A stretch of DNA of 64,000 nucleotides from Lysobacteraceae bacterium NML08-0793 (GCA_002798275.1 NWQR01000002.1:1-64000); one strand, 5' to 3'; shown: positions 39,464 to 48,559, counted from the first letter of the stretch. Program-made: numbers and translations. The notes: generated by a model not told the origin, from the letters alone.

Positions 39464-40723
39464 ATGTTTACAGCACTTGGACGGTCGCTTGTCGCGACCG
39501 TGCCGGTTGTGGCTGCCCTGGCATTCTCATCGCCTGCAATGTCGAGTGATGCTGCCATCAATACCGCCCCGACCTACGATGATTTGCTCACCCGGCTCGA
39601 TACGTTGCCTTCAGTTCGCGAAGCTGTGGCACGCCATGATGCCGCCACTGCCCGTGTAGAACAGGCGCGCGCCCTTCCCAATCCTTCAATGGCCTACAGC
39701 CAGGAAAACGTTTACGGCAGCGGCCCCTATCGCGGCGCCGGCAGCGGTGAAATGACGCTGTCACTCACCCAGCCACTTGAACTGTTTGGCAAACGCACAG
39801 CCCGGATTGAGGCGGCGCGCTCCGAGGCCAATGTCACCAATCTTCGTCGTGTGCAGGTACGCTGGCAGCTCGCCAGTCAGTTGGCATGGCGCTATGCCGA
39901 AGCTGAAGCTGCTGCACGACGTTATGAACTTGCTGCCGAAGCCCTATCGTTGACCGAGCAGGATGCGAACGGGACTGCCGCGCTGGTTGAGCAAGGACGC
40001 GAACCGCTGTTGCGCGCTGTCCAGGCGCAAAGCGAAGTCCAGTCAGCCAAAGCCGCACTCGACGAGGCTCGGGCGCTGCGCAACGGCGCATTCGCACAGT
40101 TGTCGGCAGTCGCCATGCTTGACAGTCCCATTCAGGCCATCGGCACCAGCCTGCTGGATCGCGTTCCCGAGGCGGCAAAAACCAGCGCGGATGCGCCTAT
40201 CGCCATCCAGCTCGCCCGAGCCGACTTTGATACCGCAAGCCAGCAGGTGAAAGTCGAACAACGCCGCGCACTTCCGGACATCAGCGTCACTGTCGGCAAA
40301 ACCCGGTTTCAGGAAACCGCCGATCAGGCGTTTACGCTCGGCATTGAGCTGAGCATTCCCTTGTTTGATCGCAACCGGGGCGGCATTCGCGCTGCGTATG
40401 CCGAGCAGCAGGCCGCAGAAGCCCGGCTGATGGCACAGCAGCAAGCAGTCCATGCCGGGCGGCTGGCCGCAGAGGTCACGCTGTCTGCCTCGAACAGCCG
40501 GACACGCGCCGCTGATAGCGGCGTTGCCGCCGCCGAAGAAGCCTATCGCCTGTCCCGTATCGGTTTCGAAGCAGGGCGAATCTCGCAACTTGAACTGCGC
40601 AGCACGCGCGCAGCGTTAATCGCTGCGCGCAATGCCGCTGTGGATGCACGACTTGCGCGCGTCCTTGCCGAAATTGATCTGGCGCTTCTGGAAGGTCGAA
40701 TCCCATTTGGAGCATCCCGATGA
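39464..40723 (+). CDS. czcC: CzcC-like outer-membrane channel (TolC family)
   Basis: Outer-membrane factor of the heavy-metal efflux complex, 419 residues. A signal peptide at the N-terminus (SLVATVPVVAALAFSSPAMS) precedes two TolC-type repeats rich in Ala and Glu with the LTQPLELFGKRTARIEAA and LGIELSIPLFDRNRGGIRAA segments, the second being the usual family signature. ACGGAG lies upstream of the ATG at 39464. Its last codons overlap the adaptor gene (ATGA). Confidence 0.9.
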   Translation: MFTALGRSLVATVPVVAALAFSSPAMSSDAAINTAPTYDDLLTRLDTLPSVREAVARHDAATARVEQARALPNPSMAYSQENVYGSGPYRGAGSGEMTLSLTQPLELFGKRTARIEAARSEANVTNLRRVQVRWQLASQLAWRYAEAEAAARRYELAAEALSLTEQDANGTAALVEQGREPLLRAVQAQSEVQSAKAALDEARALRNGAFAQLSAVAMLDSPIQAIGTSLLDRVPEAAKTSADAPIAIQLARADFDTASQQVKVEQRRALPDISVTVGKTRFQETADQAFTLGIELSIPLFDRNRGGIRAAYAEQQAAEARLMAQQQAVHAGRLAAEVTLSASNSRTRAADSGVAAAEEAYRLSRIGFEAGRISQLELRSTRAALIAARNAAVDARLARVLAEIDLALLEGRIPFGASR

Positions 40724-41916
40724 AAGCAGATCGCAAGTCGTTGATTTACCTCATCGTACTTTTGGGCGCCTTCGCCACAGGCTTTACCCTTGCACGGCTC
40801 ACTGGCAACGTCAGCGCCGGGACATCCGTTGATGCCCCGGAAATCAGCACCAATGATGATGCCGCCGGCAAAGACGCCGCTGAAGATGAGGCGGGCGAAA
40901 ATGAAGATGGCTTGATTGCTCTGACCCGGCAGCAAATCGAAGTTTCAGGGCTTCAGGTGGTTCCTGTCAGCCGCGGGGGAGGCAGTCAGACACGGCTGAA
41001 TGGACGTGTTGAATACGCCATTGGCGCGCACGCGGCCATTGCTGCTGCCATCGGTGGCCGTGTGGAGCGCGTCATCGTCGCGCCCGGCAGCAAGATTGTT
41101 GCCGGGCAGCCTTTGGCCGTGATAGTCAGTGGTGAAGCGGCAGCGCTGCGAGCAAGTGTGGATGCAGTGCGCGCCGAAGCGGAAGCGGCACGACGGGTCT
41201 ATCAGCGCGATCAGGCCTTGATGGCTCAAGGCGTGGTCGCCCGGCAAGAGCTGGAAGCCTCACACGCTCGCACACTCGCCGCCGAGGCGGCGGCGCGCGC
41301 TGCCGCCGCCCAGCTTGTCGCAGCTGGTTCGCCAGGCGCGAATGGGCAAGTCAACATCACCAGCTCGATCACAGGCGTGGTGAGCGCCGTCCAGGTGACA
41401 CCCGGCAGTGTGATCGCCGCCGGTGACACCGTGGCCCGGGTGGCCGACCCGACGAAAACTGAGCTGGTCTTTTTCGCGCCGCCCATGTTTGCAGCGCAAA
41501 TCGAGGCCGGAACACGCATTGAAGCCAAAAGTTCGGGCAGCCACTTCAGCGCCGTAGTGATCGGCGTCGCTGTTGACCGGGGCTCACAAGGCGGCATGGC
41601 GATCATCCGTGCGCGCCCGGAGTCTGTCGCACCGCTTCCTGCGGGTATGCCGGTGTCCGGCATCGTGGTCGCGGCAGCTCAAGACAACGCGCTGACCGTA
41701 CCAGCCGATGCCGTGCAAACCGTGGAAGGGCGTTCGGTCGTATTCGTGGCCGATGGTGACAAGGGCTTTCGAGCAATACCTATACTCGTCGGTCGCCGTG
41801 CGGGCGGGCATATCGAAATCCTCAAGGGCTTGTCGGGAGATGAGCGCGTGGTTGGCAGCAATGCGTTTTTGCTGAAGGCTGAGCTCGCCAAGGGCGAGTC
41901 AGGACATGCTCACTGA
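40720..41916 (+). CDS. czcB: CzcB-like periplasmic adaptor (membrane fusion protein)
   Basis: Adaptor linking the RND pump to the outer-membrane channel, 398 residues. One N-terminal helix (LIYLIVLLGAFATGFTLARL) anchors it; then come an acidic segment (AAGKDAAEDEAGENEDG), a barrel-sandwich hybrid (GRVERVIVAPGSKIVAGQPLA), a coiled-coil hairpin and a beta-barrel domain. The acidic segment may bind metal. It overlaps czcC by 4 nt; czcA starts 10 nt after it. Confidence 0.9.
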   Translation: MKADRKSLIYLIVLLGAFATGFTLARLTGNVSAGTSVDAPEISTNDDAAGKDAAEDEAGENEDGLIALTRQQIEVSGLQVVPVSRGGGSQTRLNGRVEYAIGAHAAIAAAIGGRVERVIVAPGSKIVAGQPLAVIVSGEAAALRASVDAVRAEAEAARRVYQRDQALMAQGVVARQELEASHARTLAAEAAARAAAAQLVAAGSPGANGQVNITSSITGVVSAVQVTPGSVIAAGDTVARVADPTKTELVFFAPPMFAAQIEAGTRIEAKSSGSHFSAVVIGVAVDRGSQGGMAIIRARPESVAPLPAGMPVSGIVVAAAQDNALTVPADAVQTVEGRSVVFVADGDKGFRAIPILVGRRAGGHIEILKGLSGDERVVGSNAFLLKAELAKGESGHAH

Positions 41917-41926
41917 GGATATCGTC

Positions 41927-44900
41927 ATGTTCAGACATCTCATCGAAACCGCAGTACGCCTGCGCTGGGCGGTGGTTTTTGCCGCCGCCATTACCGCAGC
42001 CTATGGCTTGTTTCAGCTTGGCAGATTGCCGATCGACGCAGTGCCGGATATCACCAATCGGCAAGTACAGATCAATACCATCGCACCCGCGCTTGCGCCA
42101 GACCAAATAGAGCGGCAGGTAACCTACCCGCTTGAAACGGCGCTGGCCGGCATCCCTGGCCTGACCGGCACCCGTTCGCTTTCGCGCAATGGGTTCTCGC
42201 AGATCACCGCCGTCTTTACCGATCAAACTGATATTTATTCCGCACGTCAGCACGTGGCCGAACGTATGCGGGAGGTGCAGGACGACCTGCCCGACGGCGT
42301 GTCCCCTGTGATGTCACCGGTCACCACCGGGCTTGGCGAAGTGCTGATGTGGACGGTAGATTTCATCCCCTACAACCCAAAAAATGCCAGCAAGCCGGAT
42401 ATGCCCGGATGGCAGTCTGGCGAGGTTTATCTCACGCCGGAGGGGGAGCGTCTTGCAACAGCAAAGGCACGCGCCACTTACCTGCGCACGGTACAGGACT
42501 GGATCATCGCGCCCCAGATGCGCCAAACACCCGGGCTGGCCGGGGTCGATACGATTGGCGGCTATGTCAAGGAATACGCCGTTCGCCCCAATAGCGAACA
42601 ACTGGCCGCCTACGGTCTTGGCCTGGGTGATTTGGTACGGGCAATTGAGCGCGCCAATGTCCAGGCTGGTGCAGGCTTTGTCCAACGTGCCGGCGAAGGC
42701 TGGGTTGTCCGGGGCGATGCCCAGGTACAGACGGCTGAAGATCTTGCGCAAATGCCAGTGGCCAAGCGTGGCGAAGCGGTGATTCGTGTTGCCGATGTCG
42801 CCAGGGTCGAACCGGGACAAGCGCCACGACTGGGCGCAGCGACTCGAGATGGGCATGAAGTGGTTCTTGGAACGGCATTGATGATTGCCGGCGGCAACAG
42901 CCGCACGGTGGCGCAGGCAGCAGTGGCGCGGCTGGCCGAAATCAATCGCACTTTGCCCCCCGGCATCACTGCCAAGCCTATGTTGGATCGCAGCATGCTG
43001 GTCAATGCCACGATAAAAACAGTCGCCAAGAATCTCGCTGAAGGCGCGCTGCTGGTCATCGCGGTGCTGTTCCTGATGCTCGGCAACATCCGTGCTGCGG
43101 CAATCACGGCGCTGGTGATTCCGCTGTCGTTCCTGTTTGCAGTGATAGGCATGAACCGCTTCGGCATCAGCGGCAACCTGATGAGCCTTGGCGCGCTGGA
43201 TTTCGGCATCCTGGTCGATGGCGCCGTGGTCGTAATCGAGGCAACACTGCTGATGCTTGGACAGAAACAGGCCGAGCTGGGACGCAAACTTTCTGCTGAT
43301 GAACGTTTGGCAATCGCAAGCCAGGCCGCACAAAAAATGGTGCGACCCGCTGCATTCGGGCAACTCATCATTCTGCTGGTGTTTGCTCCGCTTCTTGCAT
43401 TGGAAGGTGTCGAGGGCAAAACATTTCAACCGATGGCTGCCACCCTCATGATCGCACTGGTCGGCGCGTTCATTTTTTCCTTCACTTTGGTGCCCGCCAT
43501 GGCAGCCTTGTTTGTGCGTCCGCCCAAACTGGAAGCTGCACATGCATTGCCATCGGAAAAAACACAGCGGCGCGATGATGAACATGAAACCCGCATCATG
43601 CGTCTTGCGCGCAGCAAGGCCGAACCACTCATCCGGGCGGCGGTTGCGCACCCACGCATGATTTTGTCTGGTGCAGTCCTCATGCTTGCCGTTGGCCTTG
43701 GCGCATTCGTTTCGCTGGGACGAGCGTTCATGCCAACCCTCGATGAGGGCAGCCTGGCGATGCAGGCGCTGAGAATCCCATCCACATCGCTGGAGCAATC
43801 ATTGGCGATGCAGATGAGCCTGGAGAAAGCCATTGCCAATGAACCTGAAGTGGAAACCGTTTTCTCCCGAACCGGCACCGCAGAAGCTGCCATCGACCCG
43901 ATGCCGCCCAATATCTCGGACAGCGTAATTGTGCTCAAATCAAAATCCGAATGGCCAAACCCCGGCTTGGGCAAAGAGGCGCTGATTAACCGGTTCGAGG
44001 GCATCGTTGGCCAACATATCGGCAACGCCTTCGAATTCAGCCAGCCAATTGAATTGCGTTTCAACGAGCTGATTTCCGGTGTTCGCACGGACTTGGCCGT
44101 GATGGTATTCGGTGACGACTTTGGCATCCTGCAACCGATTGCCGAGCAGCTTTCGCTCAAGCTGCGGCACATTGATGGCGCGGCAGATGTACGCGTGGAG
44201 CAGGTATCGGGTTTGCCGATGCTTACTGTGCGGATCGATCACGCCGCTGCGGCACAGTATGGCTTGAGTGCGGCGGATGTCAGCGAAGCATTAAGCACCG
44301 GCATTGGGGGGGCTGCTGCGGGCAAGATTTTCGAGGGTGATCGCCGTTTTGAGGTCGTGGTTCGGCTTGATGAAGAGACCAGGAATGATCCCGCTGAACT
44401 TGCGGCGCTGCCCGTGCTGACACCCGATGCCACAACCGTGCCGCTGTCCTTGATCGCCAGTATCGAGGTCAGCGAAGGCCCCAACCAAATTAGCCGGAAC
44501 AATGGCAGCCGTCGCATCGTGGTTCAGGCCAATGTCCGTGGCCGCGACTTGGGGGGATTCGTCAAAGAAGCACAGGCAGCGGTAGCCGATATCGCCCTGC
44601 CCAGCGGGGTTTATCTCAATTGGGGCGGGCAATTCGAAAATCTGCAACGCGCCGAAGCTCGATTGGCACTACTGATTCCACTGGTATTCCTGATGATCGG
44701 CGTGCTGCTCTACATCGCGCTTGGCAGTATCCGTGAGGCAGCTCTGGTCTTTGTCTGCGTACCGCTGGCTCTGATCGGCGGCGTATTCGCGCTATGGTTG
44801 CGTGGCATGCCGTTCTCGGTTTCTGCCGCTGTTGGCTTCATCGCTGTTTCCGGCGTCGCAACGCTCAATGGCCTGGTGCTGATGCAGGCCATCGGCGAGC

Positions 44901-45184
44901 GTCTGCGCGCCGGAGATATGCCTCTGGAAGCCGCCACAGCCGGTGCATCCGCTCGCCTGCGCGCTGTATTTACCACAGCCCTGGTCGCCATCGCCGGCTT
45001 CATTCCGATGGCCATTGCCACAGGTTCCGGCGCCGAAGTGCAAAAACCGCTGGCAACCGTGGTCATCGGCGGGCTGATTACGGCAACCGTGCTGACTTTG
45101 CTAGTCTTGCCTGCCTTCGCAGCATTTGCTGCCGTGAAACATCAAGCCAAACTGCGCACAACAGGAGAGGCTCGCCCATGCTGA
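41927..45184 (+). CDS. czcA: CzcA-like heavy-metal RND pump
   Basis: Proton-driven inner-membrane pump of 1085 residues in the HME family. It has twelve predicted helices with two large periplasmic loops. The TM4 motif DFGILVDGAVVVIE matches the HME-1 class that moves Zn, Co and Cd. Other landmarks are LSRNGFSQITAVF near residue 92 and the PTLDEGSLAMQ and RTGTAEAAIDPMPPN segments in the second half. GAGGA lies before the ATG at 41927. It completes the czcCBA operon and ends at a strong terminator. No sensor pair or MerR-type regulator is in the window. Confidence 0.93.
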   Translation: MFRHLIETAVRLRWAVVFAAAITAAYGLFQLGRLPIDAVPDITNRQVQINTIAPALAPDQIERQVTYPLETALAGIPGLTGTRSLSRNGFSQITAVFTDQTDIYSARQHVAERMREVQDDLPDGVSPVMSPVTTGLGEVLMWTVDFIPYNPKNASKPDMPGWQSGEVYLTPEGERLATAKARATYLRTVQDWIIAPQMRQTPGLAGVDTIGGYVKEYAVRPNSEQLAAYGLGLGDLVRAIERANVQAGAGFVQRAGEGWVVRGDAQVQTAEDLAQMPVAKRGEAVIRVADVARVEPGQAPRLGAATRDGHEVVLGTALMIAGGNSRTVAQAAVARLAEINRTLPPGITAKPMLDRSMLVNATIKTVAKNLAEGALLVIAVLFLMLGNIRAAAITALVIPLSFLFAVIGMNRFGISGNLMSLGALDFGILVDGAVVVIEATLLMLGQKQAELGRKLSADERLAIASQAAQKMVRPAAFGQLIILLVFAPLLALEGVEGKTFQPMAATLMIALVGAFIFSFTLVPAMAALFVRPPKLEAAHALPSEKTQRRDDEHETRIMRLARSKAEPLIRAAVAHPRMILSGAVLMLAVGLGAFVSLGRAFMPTLDEGSLAMQALRIPSTSLEQSLAMQMSLEKAIANEPEVETVFSRTGTAEAAIDPMPPNISDSVIVLKSKSEWPNPGLGKEALINRFEGIVGQHIGNAFEFSQPIELRFNELISGVRTDLAVMVFGDDFGILQPIAEQLSLKLRHIDGAADVRVEQVSGLPMLTVRIDHAAAAQYGLSAADVSEALSTGIGGAAAGKIFEGDRRFEVVVRLDEETRNDPAELAALPVLTPDATTVPLSLIASIEVSEGPNQISRNNGSRRIVVQANVRGRDLGGFVKEAQAAVADIALPSGVYLNWGGQFENLQRAEARLALLIPLVFLMIGVLLYIALGSIREAALVFVCVPLALIGGVFALWLRGMPFSVSAAVGFIAVSGVATLNGLVLMQAIGERLRAGDMPLEAATAGASARLRAVFTTALVAIAGFIPMAIATGSGAEVQKPLATVVIGGLITATVLTLLVLPAFAAFAAVKHQAKLRTTGEARPC

Positions 45185-45219
45185 TGGCAAAGCGAAATTG
45201 TCGAATGCCCACAACAAAC

Positions 45220-45244
45220 GCGCGGCTCAAAGCCGCGCTTTTTT
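45220..45244 (+). terminator. Terminator of the czc operon
   Basis: GCGCGGCT (45220-45227) pairs with AGCCGCGC (45231-45238) around CAA, followed by six T. It lies 35 nt after the czcA stop. Confidence 0.9.
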
Positions 45245-45277
45245 ATCCAAAAAACACAACACTTGTTGCTTGTTTGC

Positions 45278-45877
45278 TTATGAGCGGTTGCGGAACCGTC
45301 CGCCGCGAACTATCAGTACCATCAAAATCCACAGCAATATTGCCAGACGCAGCGCCAGCGCCCCGCTGGTAAATGCCGGCGCCAGCAGTGCCAAAGCCGG
45401 TATCGCCAGCCATAGCAGCGCCATCCACAGCCGACGTTTGCCCGGCAAGGTGCGTGCCAGCATCGCGCAGCCTGCCATCAGCCACAGACATAGCCACCAC
45501 AGCATCCCGGCCAGGACATGCAGGCGGTTTGCGTCCTCGTCTGCCGGACGTGCCGCATCAAACGGCAGCACTCCTTGCAATGCAAACGCCAACGCCGCCA
45601 GCAAGGCCATTTGCCAGGCCAGCCGCAGTCCCAAACCACTGCCTTCGGGCAAACGGCCGCGGGCGCGGTGCGCATGCCAGGCCATGCCCAACCCCGGCCA
45701 TAGAAACAGCAGAACGCCCAGCCAGGGGGCATGTGCGGCCAGCTGCGAGAGGGAGTGCCGCAAGTGCGAGTATTCCGGCCACGCCAGCGCTGCCCAAGAC
45801 GCCACCGTCAGTGGCGGCAACCAAGTCAATACCATCCACTTGCCATCTGCCTTGCAAACCGCGCTGTCTGACACCAT
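45278..45877 (-). CDS. DUF998 family membrane protein
   Basis: Protein of 199 residues with about six hydrophobic helices (for example WLGVLLFLWPGLGMAWHAH and LHVLAGMLWWLCLWLMAGC). The overall layout fits DUF998, a group of uncharacterised membrane proteins. The GVLPFDAARPADEDANRLHVLAG loop is typical. An internal ATG at 45835 would remove 14 hydrophilic residues and may be the true start; neither has a good ribosome binding site. It is divergent from cnoX. Confidence 0.7.
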   Translation of the reverse strand: MVSDSAVCKADGKWMVLTWLPPLTVASWAALAWPEYSHLRHSLSQLAAHAPWLGVLLFLWPGLGMAWHAHRARGRLPEGSGLGLRLAWQMALLAALAFALQGVLPFDAARPADEDANRLHVLAGMLWWLCLWLMAGCAMLARTLPGKRRLWMALLWLAIPALALLAPAFTSGALALRLAILLWILMVLIVRGGRFRNRS

Positions 45878-45908
45878 CTACACATCCATCAACCCATCCA
45901 AGGCCATC

Positions 45909-46775
45909 ATGATGACCGATTCCAGCAATAACCCCCATGTTTTTGATGCCGCTGCCGCCAGTTTCGAGGCCGATGTCATCCGCGCATCACTTCAAACCCC
46001 GGTACTGGTGGATTTCTGGGCGACCTGGTGCGGGCCATGCAAAACCCTGGGGCCGATACTGGAAAAACTCGCCGCCGAATACAACGGCGCCTTCCGCCTT
46101 GCCAAAGTGGATGTGGATGCCGAGCAGCAACTGGCCGCGGCCTTCCAAATCCGTTCGGTCCCGACCGTGATGCTGGTCAAGGGCGGACAACTGGTGGACG
46201 GCTTCCCCGGCGCATTGCCCGAAGGCGAGTTGCGCAACTTCCTAGCAAGCCACGGCATCGAGCCGCTGGCCGGCGAAGAAAACCTCGAAACCGCCCCGTT
46301 GGATCCACATCAGGAAGTCATTCGCCTGCGTGCACTGGTCGCCGCCGAGCCTGACAAGGCCGAGCACCGCTTGGACTTGGCCATCGCACTCTTGGCAACC
46401 GGCGCAGCCAACGAGGCCGAACAACTGCTCGATGGCCTGCCGGCCAACCTCGCCACCGACGAGCGCACCGTCAAGGCGCGCGCCCGGCTTGGATTTGCCG
46501 CCCTGCTCAAAGACGCCCCGCCGCGTGAAGTGCTGCAAGCGGCGATTGCTGCCAACCCGAACGACCTCACCGCCCTGCACCTTCTGGGCGTGCATGAAAT
46601 CGTCAGCGGCGATGCCCAGAAAGGGCTTGAAGCCTTTATGACCATGCTGCGACAGGATCGCCAGTTCAACGATGGCCTGCCACGCCGCGCCCTGATTGAC
46701 GCCTTCAACGTCCTAGAAGATGCCGCGCTGATTTCCAAATACCGGCGGCAAATGTCCAGCATCCTGCTTGCCTGA
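45909..46775 (+). CDS. cnoX: Thioredoxin-domain chaperedoxin CnoX (YbbN)
   Basis: Protein-folding protector that joins a thioredoxin domain to TPR-like helices and hands clients to GroEL after oxidative stress. The 288-residue protein has the active-site motif WCGPC (40-44), SVPTVMLVKGGQLVDGF for the cis-Pro loop, and a C-terminal helical half (AEHRLDLAIALLATGAANEAE). E. coli CnoX has lost the first active Cys; here both are present, so a reductase activity like the Caulobacter protein is plausible. The start is one of two adjacent ATG codons. Confidence 0.93.
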   Translation: MMTDSSNNPHVFDAAAASFEADVIRASLQTPVLVDFWATWCGPCKTLGPILEKLAAEYNGAFRLAKVDVDAEQQLAAAFQIRSVPTVMLVKGGQLVDGFPGALPEGELRNFLASHGIEPLAGEENLETAPLDPHQEVIRLRALVAAEPDKAEHRLDLAIALLATGAANEAEQLLDGLPANLATDERTVKARARLGFAALLKDAPPREVLQAAIAANPNDLTALHLLGVHEIVSGDAQKGLEAFMTMLRQDRQFNDGLPRRALIDAFNVLEDAALISKYRRQMSSILLA

Positions 46776-46833
46776 CAAAAATCGCAAAAAATCGTGCACA
46801 CCGCCGAACAAGCCGCTATACTGCGCCTCCCGC

Positions 46834-46920
46834 GCCGGAGTGGCGGAATTGGTAGACGCAGCGGATTCAAAATCCGCCGCCCTTAAAAGCGTGTGGGTTC
46901 GAGTCCCACCCCCGGCACCA
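46834..46920 (+). tRNA. tRNA-Leu (anticodon CAA)
   Basis: An 87-nt class II tRNA with a long variable arm. The anticodon stem GCGGA/TCCGC carries TTCAAAA (anticodon CAA), the T-arm is GTGGG-TTCGAGT-CCCAC and CCA is encoded. The acceptor stem GCCGGAG/CCCCGGC has an A-C mismatch at the sixth pair. TATACT at 46817-46822 is the likely -10 box. A type IV secretion remnant follows, tRNA-Leu genes being common insertion points. Confidence 0.95.
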
Positions 46921-46924
46921 ATAC

Positions 46925-46966
46925 AAGGCCAGAAACCCTAGCAAAATCAAGGGTTCTGGCCTTTTT
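46925..46966 (+). terminator. Terminator of tRNA-Leu
   Basis: AAGGCCAGAAACCCT (46925-46939) pairs with AGGGTTCTGGCCTT, with one bulged A, followed by a run of T. It starts 5 nt after the CCA end. The rest of the gap to 47174 shows no gene. Confidence 0.85.
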
Positions 46967-47173
46967 CATTGATGCCACCAGCCCAGCATCTCCCGCCCAA
47001 TTCCGGATAAGCAGGGGAACTGCGGCGCCCCTGAAAGCCTGAAAGGGGTTATCCGCAAATGCGAACCGATGCCGCCCTAGGCAAGACCAAGGCCGTATCC
47101 CACCTGCCCGCTTTGCAGCCCAGCACCGAACCGAAGCCCCCCCCACAAATGCAGCAACCTTCAACCCCGGACT

Positions 47174-47710
47174 TTGCTAGATTCGACTGGTACAGCTAGC
47201 GGGGCAGGTCACAAGCAGTTATTCTCCAAGTGGCTGTACTACGGGATAGGTACAATATTCTCGTTGGCGGTGCAGGCTTTCATGGTAGGCGTAGCCAGCA
47301 AGCTGGTATTGAAGGTAGGTGCCGTGTTGCTTGCAAAGTACATACTGGTGATGCATACCCCGCTGGGCAGCGGAGCAGGTGAAGGACTCAACACCCTGGC
47401 CATGCAGCAAGGCGGCTTGGGTTTGATCTTGACCATTCTGCTGATAACCTGCCCGCCGATGGCTGCGATGTTCTTCCAGGGCGTGCTGGGACAAATAATG
47501 ACCATGCACTCTCAATTTGGACACACCGGCGCAGGCGGTCAACAGCGCGACCCGTATGGGAATCCGGTGGGGGGGCAGAGGCCAGCTCCCGTAAATGAAA
47601 CAAGCCCGAAGCAAGACAGATTGGACTCACGAGACGTTTTGGCAAGTAATAATGCAACCAAGGTTTATGCGCCGGATACGGTTAAGACCAAGCATGGTGG
47701 AGGTATTTGA
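47174..47710 (+). pseudogene. VirB6/TrbL-type type IV secretion protein, C-terminal fragment
   Basis: Open frame of 178 residues starting with TTG and without a ribosome binding site. It reads as the last part of a VirB6 membrane protein: FSKWLYYGIGTIFSLAVQAF, then LNTLAMQQGGLGLILTILL and the PPMAAMFFQGVLGQ stretch, followed by a polar tail. Xanthomonadaceae VirB6 proteins end in this way, but the several N-terminal helices are missing and the sequence before it is not coding. No other vir gene is in the window. It is a likely relic of a type IV secretion locus. Its stop is 1 nt before the next start. Confidence 0.6.
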
Positions 47711-47711
47711 A

Positions 47712-48194
47712 ATGCGCAAGTTTATAAATATATGTGTGTTTTTACTGTGTGCAGTGGGCTTTGCATATCCTGCGTTTGCGCAGCAGCAGGCAGGCCCTGT
47801 AATTGATGATATTCACAGGCGCAATAATCCCAATCACCCCGGTTATGTTGGCAATAATGCGGCAACTCCTGTGCCACCTAGGGAAGTTTGGCAAAATAAA
47901 TTTGGAGCGTTAGCTGCTGACTATGAGGGAGGGTTTTCTGGAATAGCCGAAGATGAAAATAGTTTGCGTGCAGCAAGACGGGTAGCACTACAGCGCTGCG
48001 GGTCAAAGGACTGTAAAATAGTTGGTTCTGTCCGAAATGGTTGCTTGGCTGTGGCACACGGAAATGGCTGGACTGCCATCGGAGCAGGAACTGAAGATCA
48101 AGCAGTTGGTGATGCTATGCGGAAATGTCGAGCGGATGGTCGTTCTTGTGAAATTCAATATATGCATTGCAACAACCCCGTCCGCATCAGATAG
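47712..48194 (+). CDS. DUF4189 domain secreted protein
   Basis: Protein of 160 residues with a signal peptide (MRKFINICVFLLCAVGFAYPAFA). The mature part has the DUF4189 pattern: WQNKFGALAADYEGGFSGIA, a repeated ARRVALQRCGSKDCKIVG and RNGCLAVAHGNGWTAIG, with paired cysteines likely to form disulphides. GGAGG is 9 nt before the ATG. The A/T-rich codons (ATA, TTA, AAT) differ from its neighbours, which suggests transfer. DUF4189 genes are known to me next to type IV secretion genes in this family, which fits the VirB6 fragment just before it. Confidence 0.78.
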   Translation: MRKFINICVFLLCAVGFAYPAFAQQQAGPVIDDIHRRNNPNHPGYVGNNAATPVPPREVWQNKFGALAADYEGGFSGIAEDENSLRAARRVALQRCGSKDCKIVGSVRNGCLAVAHGNGWTAIGAGTEDQAVGDAMRKCRADGRSCEIQYMHCNNPVRIR

Positions 48195-48230
48195 CTTTAT
48201 CGGCTAACTTGTCCTTGCAATCATCAACCC

Positions 48231-48262
48231 GCCCGGCAGTGCCAGACATTGCCGGGCTTTTT
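48231..48262 (+). terminator. Terminator after the DUF4189 gene
   Basis: GCCCGGCA (48231-48238) pairs with TGCCGGGC (48250-48257), followed by TTTTT. It lies 36 nt after the stop. Confidence 0.85.
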
Positions 48263-48559
48263 CTTTCTTCATTTGCTGGCAACTGGCCGGGCTGCTTTTT
48301 GGGGTCGTAAAGACTGGGCGCTGGAACACAAACACGCCACCTTCAACCGCCTGCTACAAACCCTGCGCGCACCGGATTTTGTGAATGTGGCGTTTTGGGT
48401 GCACGATATCCGCCGCCGTCGGCGGATTGGCAGCAAAGCGCGTTTTCGTCAGTCGTTCAATACTGTCCAGCAAAAAGCTTTGCGCACATCGTCGAGGCGG
48501 GTGTGCAGGTATTGCCCCAGTACTTCCTCTTTGAAAAATCCAGCTGAAGTGCCTTCCAC
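48263..48559 (+). other. Gene-poor stretch with a possible coding relic
   Basis: No intact gene is convincing. On the plus strand the end of one frame reads FAHIVEAGVQVLPQYFLFEK with a stop at 48543-48545, and an upstream piece in another frame reads TLRAPDFVNVAFWVHDI (about 48360-48410). Together they look like the broken end of a protein gene. I recognise no family. Confidence 0.3.

Noticed and set aside
42314-43798. 494-codon minus-strand frame opposite czcA
   Set aside because: Antisense to the pump gene and rich in His/Gln, as expected from complementing hydrophobic codons.
46883-47164. 93-codon minus-strand frame ending in VGLEPTRF
   Set aside because: Its end is the complement of the tRNA-Leu gene and terminator, a well-known source of false proteins ending in this way.
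46925-48262. An attachment-site duplication of the tRNA-Leu 3' end
   Set aside because: I looked for a second copy of the T-arm and acceptor sequence downstream to 48.6 kb and saw none.
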